NCBI GenBank assembly: GCA_964627455.1
Contig: CAZVKC010000019.1
Location: 39,296 to 103,295, forward strand
Source of the DNA: F-183 sp964627455
GTDB lineage: Bacteria; Acidobacteriota; Terriglobia; Bryobacterales; Bryobacteraceae
Direction: 5' to 3'
DNA length: 64,000 bases
Below the pieces are notes generated by a model that ran no database searches, had not been told where the DNA came from, and worked only from the letters and a program-made list of their open reading frames with translations. This document shows, piece by piece, positions 46,281 to 56,584 of the stretch. The position numbers and the translations under genes were made by a program. Within the stretch, counting starts at the first letter, position 1; each line of letters starts with the position of its first letter.

Positions 46281-49200
46281 ATGTACCTGTCCCGTCTCGG
46301 GCACGACGTCAGCCCAGCCGTGAAATCCGGCGGTGAACAACTCTACTGGCGGAACCGCGTCCGCATCCAGCGCGGCAACGTCCGCGAAGTCCACGCCGAA
46401 GTCGAGGACGGCGCCATCTATGGCGTGCGCCTCTTCCGCGACGGCCGTTCCGTGCTCGGCGTTTGCCAGTGTCCCGCCGCCGCGGACCTCGGCGTTTGCG
46501 TCCACATCTGGGCCACGCTGCTGCAATCGGAACGCCTCAGCTACCTGGGCGGATCCTTTCAGGACGGCCTGCCGGAAATCCTCGCCAGCGTACACGGCCC
46601 CATCGCCACCGCCGAAGACAAAGGCACCTGGGGCGCCGCCTTCCACACGCTTCGGCCGCCGCCGTTCGTACCCACATCCCGTCGCGAACGCGACACCTGG
46701 CCCGCTGGCCGTGAACTCCGCTACGTCATCAACCCCGACCGCCTGCTCAGCGGCGGAGGCGGCGTCTGCCTGCAAGTGCAGGCTCGCGAACCCAAGCGCG
46801 ACGGCACACTCGGCAAGGCGAAAACCATCACGCTTTTCCGCAACCAGATCGAAGATCTGCCGGACCCCAGGGATCGCGAAATTCTGACGCTCCTCGCCGG
46901 CGTCCCCAACGCAGATCAGTTCGTGAGCGAATTGCTGCCTTCCGAGTACTCGCTCATGGGCGGCGCCGGACGCAAACTCGCAGCTCTCGTCTGCTCGACC
47001 GGACGCTGCGTCCTCCACAACGAGGAAGACGAGCAGTCGCTGCAGTGGGCCGGCGACGAGCCCTATCAGTTCCGCATCCGCGTCGACAAAGACGACAAAT
47101 ACTGGATCCTCGAAGGCGTCCTCTCGAACGGAGAACGCCGCATCGCATTAGCCGATCTTCGCAAAGCCTCCGGGGGCTTATTCGTCACCAAAGACTGGCT
47201 CGGCCCCATCGAAATCGGCCGCTCCGGCAGCTGGCTCGAGATGATGCGCAAGAATCCCGCGCTCACCGCGCCCATCAGTCACGGTACGGATCTCCTCGCG
47301 CAGGTGATGAGCCGCGACGATCATCCGCCCTTCGACTGGCATCCGGAACTCGAATTCCAACAGATCCGCGAGAAACCGCTGCCGTGGCTCGTCATCCGCG
47401 AAGGCGGCATGCTGGCTCGCTCGCGCAATGCGTCAATGATCGGATTACTGACGTTCCTCTACGACAACGTCGGCTTCCGCTACGGGCACACGTCGCAAGG
47501 CAAGTACGTCGGCGCACGGCGCTTCTACATCCATTGCGATCCGGAAGCCGAAAAGACCGCCGTCGAAAAACTGCAGCAACTACGCCTGCGGCAGACGGAA
47601 GTGTATCTGGAGCGCGACATGGTTCCGGCCTTCGAGATCCCGCGCAAGCGTCTGCCGGAAGTCGTTTCGCAACTGACCTCGGCCGGCTGGAAAGTCGAGG
47701 TCGAAGGCAAGCTCTTCCGCCAAAGCACGGGATTCAGCGTCAAGCTCACGAGCGAGATCGACTGGTTCGACCTCGTCGGCGGACTCGAATTCGGCGCCGG
47801 CGAAATCGTCTTGATGCCGGCGCTCCTGAAAGCGCTGCGCCGCGGCGAAACCATAGTCGAACTCTCGGACGGATCCTTCGGCATGGTCCCGGAAGATGTG
47901 ATCCAGCGCTTCTCGCCGCTCGTCAATCTCGCGCACACCGAAGACGGGCAGGTGCGGTTCCGGCGCAATCAAGCCGGACTCCTCGATGCGCTGCTCACCC
48001 AGCGCCCGGAAATCAAGTTCGACGAAGCCTTCGCCGAAGCGCGCCGCAAGCTGCGCGAGTTCGAAGAGGTCCGCCCCGTGCCGCAACCAGAAGGCTTCAA
48101 CGGCACACTCCGCGAATACCAGCGCGAAGGCGTCGGCTGGATGCAGTTCCTGCAAAAGCTCGACATGGGCGGATGTCTCGCTGATGACATGGGCGTCGGC
48201 AAAACGCCGCAGATGCTGGCGCTGCTCGAAACACGCCGTGTCTTTCGTCCGGATGTTCCGCCATCGCTCGCGGTCGTGCCTCGATCGCTTGTCTACAACT
48301 GGATGCAGGAAGCCGCGAAGTTCACGCCGCAGTTGCGCGTCCTCGATCACACCGGAGCCGACCGCGCCGCCAACTGGGACCGCATGCAGGATTACGACCT
48401 CGTCCTCAGCACCTATGGCACATTGCGCCGCGACGCCGCGGACTTCCGCAACTTCGAGTTCGACTACATCATCCTCGACGAGGCGCAGGCCATCAAGAAC
48501 GCGAACAGCGAATCCGCCAAAGCCGCGCGCCTGTTGAACGGACGCCACCGCATCGTCCTCACCGGCACCCCCATCGAGAACCACCTCGGCGAACTCTGGA
48601 GCCTGGTCGAGTTCCTCAACCCCGGCATGCTCGGCGCATCAGTATTTCAAACGTCCGGTGCATCATTGCGGAATCCCGACGAGGATACGCGAGTCGCGCT
48701 CGCCCGCGCCCTGCGGCCGTATATATTGCGCCGCACCAAGGAACAGGTCGCCAAAGAACTCCCCGCGAAGGTCGAGCAGACCGTCTACTGCGAACTCGAA
48801 GGCAACCAGAAGACGCTGTACAACGAACTGCGCGACCATTATCGCCAGACCCTGCTCGGCAAAATCGAGAAGCAGGGGATCGGCCGGGTAAAGTTGCAGG
48901 TCCTCGAAGCGCTGCTGCGTTTGCGCCAGGCCGCATGCCATCCGGGATTGATCGACAAGACGCGGACCAGTGAGGATTCCGCCAAGCTCGGCACGCTGCT
49001 CGATCAATTGGAATCGATCACAGCCGAAGGCCACAAGGCGCTGGTCTTCTCGCAATTCACGTCGCTGCTGTCGATCGTCTGCGAACGGCTCACCGAAGCG
49101 GGCATCCGCTACGAGTATCTCGATGGCCGCACGCGGGACCGTCAAAGGCGAGTCGAGCGATTCCAGTCCGACGACAAGTGCCCGGTCTTCCTCATCAGCC

Positions 49201-49484
49201 TGAAAGCCGGTGGCGTCGGACTCAACCTCACGGCCGCCGACTACGTTTTCATCCTGGACCCGTGGTGGAACCCTGCCGTCGAAGCGCAAGCCGTCGACCG
49301 CGCCCATCGCATCGGCCAGACGAAGCAAGTCTTCACCTACCGGCTCATCGCGCGGGACACAGTCGAAGAAAAGGTCCTGCTTCTGCAGCAGCACAAGAAG
49401 GATCTCGCTGACGCGATCATCCAGGCCGACGAAGGCATGGTCCGCTCGCTCCAGCGCGAGGACCTCGAGATCCTACTCGGGTGA
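46281..49484 (+). CDS. SNF2-family helicase with N-terminal SWIM zinc finger
   Basis: 1067 residues. SWIM motif near residue 65: CQCPAAADLGVCVH (CxC..CxH). Residues ~200-560 form a bacterial SNF2-associated region. SNF2 ATPase: LREYQREGVGWMQFL, Walker A DDMGVGKTPQ, VPRSLVYNW, Walker B ILDEAQAIKN, LTGTPIENHLGELWSL; then helicase C with LVFSQFTS, YLDGRTRDRQ, LKAGGVGLNLTAADYV and DRAHRIGQTKQV. Double-stranded-DNA translocase, RapA-like; nucleoid or transcription remodelling is the expected role. ATG 46281. Its 3' end overlaps, by 12 bp, the true stop of the convergent Kelch gene once the false gap is removed. Confidence 0.93.
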   Translation: MYLSRLGHDVSPAVKSGGEQLYWRNRVRIQRGNVREVHAEVEDGAIYGVRLFRDGRSVLGVCQCPAAADLGVCVHIWATLLQSERLSYLGGSFQDGLPEILASVHGPIATAEDKGTWGAAFHTLRPPPFVPTSRRERDTWPAGRELRYVINPDRLLSGGGGVCLQVQAREPKRDGTLGKAKTITLFRNQIEDLPDPRDREILTLLAGVPNADQFVSELLPSEYSLMGGAGRKLAALVCSTGRCVLHNEEDEQSLQWAGDEPYQFRIRVDKDDKYWILEGVLSNGERRIALADLRKASGGLFVTKDWLGPIEIGRSGSWLEMMRKNPALTAPISHGTDLLAQVMSRDDHPPFDWHPELEFQQIREKPLPWLVIREGGMLARSRNASMIGLLTFLYDNVGFRYGHTSQGKYVGARRFYIHCDPEAEKTAVEKLQQLRLRQTEVYLERDMVPAFEIPRKRLPEVVSQLTSAGWKVEVEGKLFRQSTGFSVKLTSEIDWFDLVGGLEFGAGEIVLMPALLKALRRGETIVELSDGSFGMVPEDVIQRFSPLVNLAHTEDGQVRFRRNQAGLLDALLTQRPEIKFDEAFAEARRKLREFEEVRPVPQPEGFNGTLREYQREGVGWMQFLQKLDMGGCLADDMGVGKTPQMLALLETRRVFRPDVPPSLAVVPRSLVYNWMQEAAKFTPQLRVLDHTGADRAANWDRMQDYDLVLSTYGTLRRDAADFRNFEFDYIILDEAQAIKNANSESAKAARLLNGRHRIVLTGTPIENHLGELWSLVEFLNPGMLGASVFQTSGASLRNPDEDTRVALARALRPYILRRTKEQVAKELPAKVEQTVYCELEGNQKTLYNELRDHYRQTLLGKIEKQGIGRVKLQVLEALLRLRQAACHPGLIDKTRTSEDSAKLGTLLDQLESITAEGHKALVFSQFTSLLSIVCERLTEAGIRYEYLDGRTRDRQRRVERFQSDDKCPVFLISLKAGGVGLNLTAADYVFILDPWWNPAVEAQAVDRAHRIGQTKQVFTYRLIARDTVEEKVLLLQQHKKDLADAIIQADEGMVRSLQREDLEILLG

Positions 49485-52258
49485 GTTGAACGTCACCGTC
49501 ACAACCGGCGAGTCGCTCTGCGTATGCAGCGGGTCGCCGNNNNNNNNNNNNNNNNNNNNNNNNNNNNNNNNNNNNNNNNNNNNNNNNNNNNNNNNNNNNN
49601 NNNNNNNNNNNNNNNNNNNNNNNNNNNNNNNNNNNNNNNGTTGAACGTCACCGTCACAACCGGCGAGTCGCTCTGCGTATGCAGCGGGTCGCCGTTGTAG
49701 CGCGCGAAAATCGACACTGGACCGTCGATCAGCGGACGCAACAACCGCAAGGTCGCCGTGCCGTCGGCATTCAGCGGCATCAATCCGAGACTATTCGCCC
49801 CCAGGAAGAATTCGACGCTCCCTGTCGGACCCGCAATCTGGCAGCCGCGGCCTGCATCGTTCTTCACCGTCGCAGACAGCGTCACGACATCCGTCTCCGG
49901 ATTCACCGGCGACACCGCCACGCCAACCTGCACCGGCGCCGGAATGATCTGCATCGGCAGCCAGGGCGAGGTCACCGGCCGCAGCGATCCATCGCCGCCG
50001 AAACTCGCCTGCACGCGGATCGTGTCATTCGGCACGGTCGCGGTCAGCACCGCGCTGGCGGATCCCTCTTTCGTTACGGCGAGGTTTCCGGAACCGATCG
50101 GCACCGTCGATCCACTGGGCAGCGTCGCCGTCATCGTATACGCCGTGGATCCAAGAGTCAGCGTCGCCGGGTAATTGAGCACGATATTGAACGGCACCGG
50201 GACATCGCAATGGAACCGCACGATCGATCCCGGCGCGGGATTCAAATTGAAAATCGAAGGCACCGCGCTGACCTGCAGGTTCGGCTGCGCGCGTTGCACC
50301 ACCGGCGAAACCACGTTGCTCACCGTCGCCGCGCGATACACCGCGTCGCCCTGATACGAGGCCGTGAAGCGTAGCGGTGGTTCGAACCGCACTGCCGTGA
50401 AGTCGAGGCTCGCCATCATCTGCGGCTGCGGGAAATTCGTGGACCACTGCAGTTTCGCCTCGCCAATCGGCACGCCCGATTCGTAGATGATCACCTTGCC
50501 GTTCGGCGCCGGCGCGCCGGCCACGGCAGAAGCCGCATCCACGCGAACCTGCGCATAGATCGTAAACGACACGCCGATCTGCGGCGTCAGCGTGCTGGTC
50601 ACCACATCGATCACCGGAGTGCGGCTCGCCACACCCAGCGAGGTCCGCTGCGTCACGGCGTCGTAGTAATCGTCGCCGACATACACGGACGTCACGCTCA
50701 ACGCGCCCGTCGGCAGTTTCGCACTCGGATACGAAGTCTGGCTCGTCACCGAGTTCAGTACATCCACCATCGTCAGCGGACCAAACGTCGTCGTGATCGG
50801 ACCGCTCGGCCGCGGCGCGCCCTCAATCGGCGTCACCAGAACATTCAATGCGACATTCTGACCTTCCACCGTCGAAGGCGGAATCCCGAACGTCAGTTCC
50901 GAATAATATTTGACCGGAACCTCGCGAACCAGCTTCACTCCATTGGCGCCCGCCGCAGTCGCCGTCAACCGCATGCGCGAACCCGTATCGGAATTCAGCG
51001 GGTCCAGCAGCGGAACCGCCGCAAACGATCCATCACCGCCCGTCGTCGCGCGAGGCGTCAACATGCGGAACCCCGGAGACACCGTCACCGTCTGATTCGC
51101 CGCGTTGGTGCGTACGAATTCAAGCTGCAGCTGGATTGGCGTGTTCGCCGGCAGATTCCGGCCCGCGACACGCGCCATCTCGCGCGGATGCATCACTGCC
51201 GCGGAGAACGTCAACGCGGGGAAGTTCAACCGCAAGCAGGCATCCTGCGGACTCCCGGCGCTCGTGCCGCCCGCCAGCAACACCGTGCCATCGTCCACCG
51301 CCGCAATCGCGCCTGCGCTCAAATCCTCAAAGCCAGTGCCCGCCAGCGTTTCGAAGCGATTGGTCGCAACGACGAACCATTCCGCGGCCGCCGTGCCCGC
51401 GCCGCCGCTTAACAGCACGTTGCCGTTGCCGGGGATCACGAAGGCCGAGTGTCCGCTGCGTGCGGGAACCGTGAGCCGCGCAGCCAGCGTCGTCCAGCGG
51501 AGCCCTTGCGAATCCAGCGCTTCCGCGGTGTTGAGTCCTACGCCGCCGGTGACGAGAATGCGGCCGTCCTCGAGTGAAGTCGCCGCATGGCCTCGGCGCG
51601 CGGTGATGAGTTCGGGACCCGTCCAGATGATGCTGGTGACCGGATCGAAATATTCCACCGAGCGAAGCGCGGCTCCGTCGAGTCCGATGCCGCCGGAGAT
51701 TGCGACGCGTCCGTCGGGAAGAGCCGCAGCCGCATGATCGCGCCGCGGATTGTTGAGTTGTCCTTTGGATCCCGTGAAGCGGTTGGAGGCCGGATCGAAG
51801 ATTTCGACATACGGCAGCAGCGTTCCGTCCGAGGTGTAGCCACCCGTAACCAACACGCGGCCGTCGGGAAGCATGGTCGCCGTGCTGCCGGCCCGCGAAG
51901 GTCCGGAACTCGGCACGGGAAGCCAGAAGTCATTCGCAGGATCGTAGACTTCGGCGTTGACGCCCTGGAAGGCTCCGCCGGTGACCAGCACGCGGCCGTC
52001 GCGCAACAGCGTGCAGGTATGGCCGGAACGCGCGTTATTCAAGGGCGATGCGTAACGCGTCACGCCTTCGGGCGATAGGATCTCGACCGAGGCGAGAGGC
52101 ACGTCACCGGCAGCGGTCCCACCGGAAATCAGCACGCGGCCGGGCTCGGAGAGCCGCACGGCACAAGCGTTCGAGCGCGCGTCCTGCAGTTTCGCGTAGG
52201 GTGTCCAGACGGGAGCATCCTGCGCCAACACGGCGACCGACAGCAACCATAGCACCAT
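49473..52258 (-). CDS. Secreted Kelch-repeat and Ig-like domain protein, interrupted by an artefactual gap
   Basis: Start ATG 52258 (RBS GGTGGA) with signal peptide VLWLLSVAVLAQ. Residues ~20-330 hold about seven Kelch-type blades: repeated DGRVLVTGG with RSGHTCTLLRDG, AGSTATMLPDG, RRDHAAAALPDG. The rest is 3-4 Ig-like domains of the bacterial Big_3 type (VALNVLVTPIEGAPRPSGPIT.., GVSFTIYAQVRV, TLGSTAYTMTATLPSG, DVVTLSATVKNDAGRG). As given, the frame runs into 100 N at 49540-49639. The same 55 bases flank both sides of the N, and merging them gives 876 residues ending VTVTFNSPE with TAG at 49473-49475. Surface adhesion or sugar-binding is inferred. Confidence 0.85.
49540..49639. other. Scaffold gap of 100 N (false gap)
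   Basis: Exactly 100 N. The 55 bases before it (49485-49539) and the 55 bases after it (49640-49694) are identical, so the contig ends overlap and the true distance is minus 55 bp. The joined sequence keeps the Kelch reading frame open to a stop that just overlaps the SNF2 gene. Confidence 0.95.
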
Positions 52259-52427
52259 AGGTCCACCCTATCACGATGGACCCACAACATCCAGTGTTTT
52301 GTTAGGCGTGGAGGTCCCCGGCCCCGAAAAACCAAGCCGCCAGCCTACTCCCGGAAAGGGTCACGCAGTACAGAGGCTACCACCCCATAGGCGTCGGTAG
52401 GGACACTGTGGACTGTCACCGAGGCCG

Positions 52428-53621
52428 TTAGGCGTGGCGCTGTTTGAAGGGTGAAGAAAGGTAGTCCTTGGCCTCTTTGGCATACGAGGTCTCCGGACCC
52501 GACTGCATCGCCTGACGGTAGGCGCTCAGCGCTTCCTTGCGGCGGCCTTTCATGTCGAGCGCCTGGCCAAGCCGCAGCCAGGCCTGCGACCGGGCGTTCA
52601 GTTCGGAACTCGCGCCAGCGGCAGTCGTAGCCCGCTCCAGGTGCAGAATCGCCGCGTCGTACTCGCGCAACAGGAAGTGCACCTGCCCATGCATGTACTC
52701 GAGCCGCGAGGCCGACAACTGCCGCACCCCGACCGTACCCTTGCTCTTCAACTTCTCAATCTCGTCGATCTGCGACAGCGCGCGCGTGCGATCGCCCAGG
52801 TCCGCATACAACATCGCAAGCTCGAATCGGAACAAATAATTGCGCGGGAACTTGCTGATGACATCCGCCAGCAGCGGCACGGCCTGCGACTGCCGCTTTT
52901 CACGCCGCAGGATCGCCGACAGCAACACGGCAGCATCCACACGATTCGTCGAACCCTTCTGCACCACGCTCTGCAGCGTCCGAATGCCTTCTTCCCGATC
53001 CCCGCGGAAACCGGTCAGGAACCCCAACATCTTAACGGTCATCGGCAGGCTTCCAATCAGATAATCGTGGACCCCCTGCACCAGCCGCGCATCGTAAATC
53101 CCCGCATCGACCTCCGTCGCCTTGCTGTGGAACCTGCGGGCGTGAGTCGCATCCCGCAGCGGATCCAGCCACGCCTTGTTGACCAGATAGTTCCAATTCG
53201 CGCGAAGTCCGACGGCAACACCGATAGCGTAGAGCGCGCCAGTGTCGTTCGGATTGCGATCCAACCGCGCCTGCGAAAGCTGAATCGCCTTGTTGACCGA
53301 GCCTTCGAACAGCCGCTTCTGCTCATCCGTCACCGGCAGCTTCGGCCGGTTCGCAAATGGATTCGTCGCGCTGATCAGGTCGGACTCAAGCGCGCCATTG
53401 AGGAACATGGCCTGGTACAGAACAGTTTGCGCAATGTGATTCTGCGGCGAAGGATCATTGGGATTGGCCGCCGCTTTCTGCTGGAACGAAGCCAGCGCCT
53501 GCTCGTACTCGAGGTTGTAGAAATGCTGGAAGCCCGGTTCCTGCAGAGGGTCGTGCGCCTGCGCCCAAAGCGCATGTCCGAAAATGGCTAGTCCGACGAC
53601 AAGCGTCGAAAACTTACTCAT
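52428..53621 (-). CDS. TPR-repeat exported protein
   Basis: 397 residues from ATG 53621: MSKFSTLVVGLAIFGHALWA is a signal peptide. TPR-like helix pairs follow: FQHFYNLEYEQALASFQQKAAANPNDP-type first repeat, AIQLSQARLDRNPNDTGALYAIGVA, AVPLLADVISKFPRNYLFRFELA and a last array SQAWLRLGQALDMKGRRKEALSAYRQAM. The middle (LVQGVHDYLIGSLPMTVKMLGFLTGFRGD) is conserved-looking but unnamed. The start overlaps the queG stop (ATGAGTAA), so it is translationally coupled to queG. Likely a periplasmic scaffold. Confidence 0.83.
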   Translation of the reverse strand: MSKFSTLVVGLAIFGHALWAQAHDPLQEPGFQHFYNLEYEQALASFQQKAAANPNDPSPQNHIAQTVLYQAMFLNGALESDLISATNPFANRPKLPVTDEQKRLFEGSVNKAIQLSQARLDRNPNDTGALYAIGVAVGLRANWNYLVNKAWLDPLRDATHARRFHSKATEVDAGIYDARLVQGVHDYLIGSLPMTVKMLGFLTGFRGDREEGIRTLQSVVQKGSTNRVDAAVLLSAILRREKRQSQAVPLLADVISKFPRNYLFRFELAMLYADLGDRTRALSQIDEIEKLKSKGTVGVRQLSASRLEYMHGQVHFLLREYDAAILHLERATTAAGASSELNARSQAWLRLGQALDMKGRRKEALSAYRQAMQSGPETSYAKEAKDYLSSPFKQRHA

Positions 53622-54669
53622 CACCGCCAATCTGATCGAGTGCCCATTGCGCATGTGTTCGAACTGTTTCGTCCTCCGCCGCCGCTGCCATTCGTTCGAG
53701 CGGCTCCCGGAACTTCGGGGATCCGCTGTTGCCCATTGCCACCGCCACGTTGCGCAGGAACCCGGAATAGCGCGTCCTGCTGACGGGACTGCCCTGAAAA
53801 GCAGCACGGAACTCCGCGGTCGTCAGATCCGCCAGAGTTCCGAGATCCGGTGACACCCGATCCGCCCCCTTGGGCTGGAACTCAGCAGCGCCGGTCACAG
53901 GCGCACGCCGGTTCCACGGGCACACATCCTGACAGATGTCGCAGCCAAAGACATGGTTTCCAATTTCCGATCGATGCTCTTCCGGGATCGCCCCCTTCAG
54001 TTCGATCGTGAAGTACGAGATGCAGCGGCTGGCGTCGAGTTTCCAGCCTCCCCGCTGCGGATCCGGAACGATCGCCGCCGTCGGACAGGCGTCGATGCAA
54101 CGCGTGCAGGATCCGCAGCGATCGGGAGGCGGCTGACCCGGCTCGAGATCCAGCGACAGCAGCACTTCGCCCAGCAAAAACCAGGATCCCTGCTGCTGGT
54201 TGATCAGACAGGTGTTCTTGCCGATCCACCCCAGCCCGGCCATGCGCGCATAGCTGCGCTCGAGGAGCGGCGCCGTATCGACACAGATGCGATATTCGAA
54301 CTCGGCCTGGGTCCGCAGGTGGGCCATCAGCCGTTCGAGATCCCGCCGGATCGTGTCGTGGTAATCGTCCCCCCAGGCATACCGCGAAATCCAGCCTTCA
54401 TCCGCCTCCGTGGACCCGTGCGGATACGGCGTGTTGTACAGTTTCCCGACGCACAGGATGGATTTGGCGGAAGGCAGCAGGTTGCGCGGATCCGACCGCA
54501 CGGCCGCGCGATGGTCGGTCAGGTAGGACATGCGGCCCGCGTGCCCGGCCAGGACCCAGTCGATATAACGGTCGTAGTCCTGGGAAATCGGAAGCGCGCG
54601 GGCTATCCCGGCCAGTTCAAAACCGAATGATCTGGCTGCTTCGACAATGTCGTAGAACTGAAGTGCCAT
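53614..54669 (-). CDS. queG: Epoxyqueuosine reductase
   Basis: Last step of queuosine synthesis in tRNA, cobalamin- and [4Fe-4S]-dependent. 351 residues. Motifs: GIARALPISQDYDRYIDWVLAG.., MSYLTDHRA, SILCVGKLYNTPYP, cofactor region DTAPLLERSYARMAGLGWIGKNTCLI, then two clusters CGSCTRCIDACPTAAI and DASRCISYFTIELKG..FGCDICQDVCPWNRRAP. The C-terminal RxxGFLRNVAVAMGN matches the HEAT-like tail. Start ATG 54669. Other que genes are not in the window. Confidence 0.95.
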   Translation of the reverse strand: MALQFYDIVEAARSFGFELAGIARALPISQDYDRYIDWVLAGHAGRMSYLTDHRAAVRSDPRNLLPSAKSILCVGKLYNTPYPHGSTEADEGWISRYAWGDDYHDTIRRDLERLMAHLRTQAEFEYRICVDTAPLLERSYARMAGLGWIGKNTCLINQQQGSWFLLGEVLLSLDLEPGQPPPDRCGSCTRCIDACPTAAIVPDPQRGGWKLDASRCISYFTIELKGAIPEEHRSEIGNHVFGCDICQDVCPWNRRAPVTGAAEFQPKGADRVSPDLGTLADLTTAEFRAAFQGSPVSRTRYSGFLRNVAVAMGNSGSPKFREPLERMAAAAEDETVRTHAQWALDQIGGDE

Positions 54670-54754
54670 GTCCAGCTAGGCGGACTCCCCTGCCTCTCTT
54701 AGGGGATTCCGGAGCATCATTGATTCGCGGAGGAATGCCGATAGAGAGATTACA

Positions 54755-56296
54755 GTGAAAGAGGCGGCAGCTTTAGCACTACGAACGATACTCGGGATTG
54801 AGGGCATCCTGCTCATCCTGCGTTCCCATCAGGTTATCGCGACCCTCATCCAAAGGGCGGAAGGTTACGGCGATCCCGTTCTGCAGTACTGGACGGATCT
54901 CGGCCCCAGGTTGATCGACGGCGCGCCCGTTTTCGGCATGTGCGCTCTGGTGACCTCGTGGGGATTGTTGAGCCGCCGCCGGTGGGCCGATCGCGCCAGC
55001 CTGATCGTTTGCCTGTTCCACATCGTTCTGTTCCCATTTTTCACGCCTGCCGGGATCCTTGGCCTGGCGGTCTGGCGCCGGCGCAATCGCATCGTCGATG
55101 GCATGAGCGCGCGGTGGCATCAACCACTGCCCTCCTCGACCTTGCCCGGCTCGTTCCGCATGCTGGCTTCCTTTGCGATCTGCTTCGGCGCGGGCACGTT
55201 ATACGCGTTGATCGTTCGCGGCGCGTCGGGAAATCCGGACCTCATTCCGGCCTGGACGATCCCGCTGCTGCTTGGGGCTTCGTATGGCGTGCTCTCGGTC
55301 TGGCATGACCTTGGGCACCTTCTGGCCGGGCGCGTATCGGGCTTCGATTTCGATCGCATCGCTCTCGGCGGACTCGAGTTGTGCCGCAAGGAGGAAGGCG
55401 GTTGGAAACTCCGCCGCCGGGATCGGAGCATTTGGAGATACCTTCACATCGGAGCGCGGACCACGCGGCTCGATCGCCTGGACAGCCGGCTGGTCTTCAT
55501 GCAGCTCGGCGGTCCGTTGTTCGAATTCGCGGCAGGCCTCGTCGCCTTCGCCGTTTCTCTCGCGCACCCTTCTCCCCAGTGGCGCGAGGTGTGCGGGATC
55601 CTGGCCGTCGTGGCCTTCAGCCGCTATGTGATGGAAATGGCCCTTGAATTTACGCGTGACAACGACTATACCGATGGGGCGCGCCTGGTGCAGTTGTGGG
55701 GGCGTCAGCCGGAAGGCGAGCGCTGGTGTGCGCTGCATTCGATCGCGCAGTCCCAGTCGGAACCGGTTTCGCCCAAAGACTGGCATGAATCCTGGGTGAT
55801 CCGCGTATCGGCGGATCCGGAGTCGCCAGTTTACCCGGCAGGCTGCTTCTATGCCTACGCGCATTACCTCGACTGCAACAACCTGGAGAAAGCGGAAGAG
55901 TTCATCGAACGGCTCCGTTCCATCAAGGGCTGGCACAATCAGGATCGCGTGGCGGCGGAAGTCGCATTCTTCGAAGCCTTCACCGACCAGCGGTCACCCG
56001 CGGCGGAGCTTCGCCACGGGACGTTCGAACCGAGCCCTTCCGTGATGCGGATGCAGGCCATGGCTTTGGTCTCCGACGGACACGCCGGCGAAGCGAAAGA
56101 ACGGATTCAGCAAAGCCGCAAGGCTTTGGGCCGCGGCGGTTGGGCGATCTTCGAGACTCGTTTGCTCGGAGAGATTGAACGGCGAATCGAGAAGAGCCGT
56201 GAAGAAGCTGCGAATGGAAATGCCGGCGGTGAGAATCAGGCGCCTGCGGTCGCGCCCGAAGATTTCGCGCAGTTGATCCGCCGCACCGCGATGTAG
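54755..56296 (+). CDS. M50-like integral membrane protein with altered active site (HDxxH)
   Basis: 513 residues, six or more membrane helices. Resembles site-2 protease (M50) cores: WHDLGHLLAGRVSGFDFDRIALGG where HExxH is expected, LGGPLFEFAAGLVA as the usual post-motif helix, and DNDYTDGARLVQL corresponding to the DG motif. At position 185 Asp (GAC, 55307) replaces the catalytic Glu. Residues ~320-500 form a cytoplasmic helical tail with TPR-like text (LDCNNLEKAEEFIERLRSI). GTG 54755 start with AGAGAG upstream. It may be an inactive or reduced-activity S2P relative. Divergent from queG. Confidence 0.7.
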   Translation: MKEAAALALRTILGIEGILLILRSHQVIATLIQRAEGYGDPVLQYWTDLGPRLIDGAPVFGMCALVTSWGLLSRRRWADRASLIVCLFHIVLFPFFTPAGILGLAVWRRRNRIVDGMSARWHQPLPSSTLPGSFRMLASFAICFGAGTLYALIVRGASGNPDLIPAWTIPLLLGASYGVLSVWHDLGHLLAGRVSGFDFDRIALGGLELCRKEEGGWKLRRRDRSIWRYLHIGARTTRLDRLDSRLVFMQLGGPLFEFAAGLVAFAVSLAHPSPQWREVCGILAVVAFSRYVMEMALEFTRDNDYTDGARLVQLWGRQPEGERWCALHSIAQSQSEPVSPKDWHESWVIRVSADPESPVYPAGCFYAYAHYLDCNNLEKAEEFIERLRSIKGWHNQDRVAAEVAFFEAFTDQRSPAAELRHGTFEPSPSVMRMQAMALVSDGHAGEAKERIQQSRKALGRGGWAIFETRLLGEIERRIEKSREEAANGNAGGENQAPAVAPEDFAQLIRRTAM

Positions 56297-56302
56297 CGAA
56301 AG

Positions 56303-56584
56303 CTATCCCTTGAGGAGACGGATCATTTCCGAGAAGGAAATGTAGATGTTCACGGCGCCGAGTCCACTGAGAGCGCCGCGAAAATAGTTGCTCTCGAACA
56401 GGTCCATCATCCACACGCTTTGCGACGCGAACCAGTTGCGCGCCCACGCGTCCATCCACGGGAAGATCATCAGGAAGACGCCGGTTTCAAAGCAGATCAC
56501 GACCACCAGAAGCGCGAGCAGCTTCGAGGTCGTCGACCGGGACGGCGGCGGCGGTGGCGGTGGCAGGTCAGGGGGCGTCATCAT
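56303..56584 (-). CDS. Small membrane protein with polyproline start
   Basis: 93 residues: MMTPPDLPPPPPPPSRSTTS, then two hydrophobic helices (LLALLVVVICFETGVFLMIFPWM and YFRGALSGLGAVNIYISF). The ATG overlaps the stop of rnhB (ATGATGA), so it is translationally coupled to the last gene of the translation operon. No family recognised; role unknown. The polyproline run may need EF-P for translation. Confidence 0.65.
   Translation of the reverse strand: MMTPPDLPPPPPPPSRSTTSKLLALLVVVICFETGVFLMIFPWMDAWARNWFASQSVWMMDLFESNYFRGALSGLGAVNIYISFSEMIRLLKG

Noticed and set aside
49499..49660. Apparent frameshift and odd C-terminus of the Kelch protein
   Set aside because: Explained by the false N gap and duplicated 55-bp ends, not by mutation.
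52301..52437. 11-bp direct repeat GTTAGGCGTGG at 52301 and 52427
   Set aside because: One copy is the stop of the TPR gene; too short and no target-site or IS features nearby.
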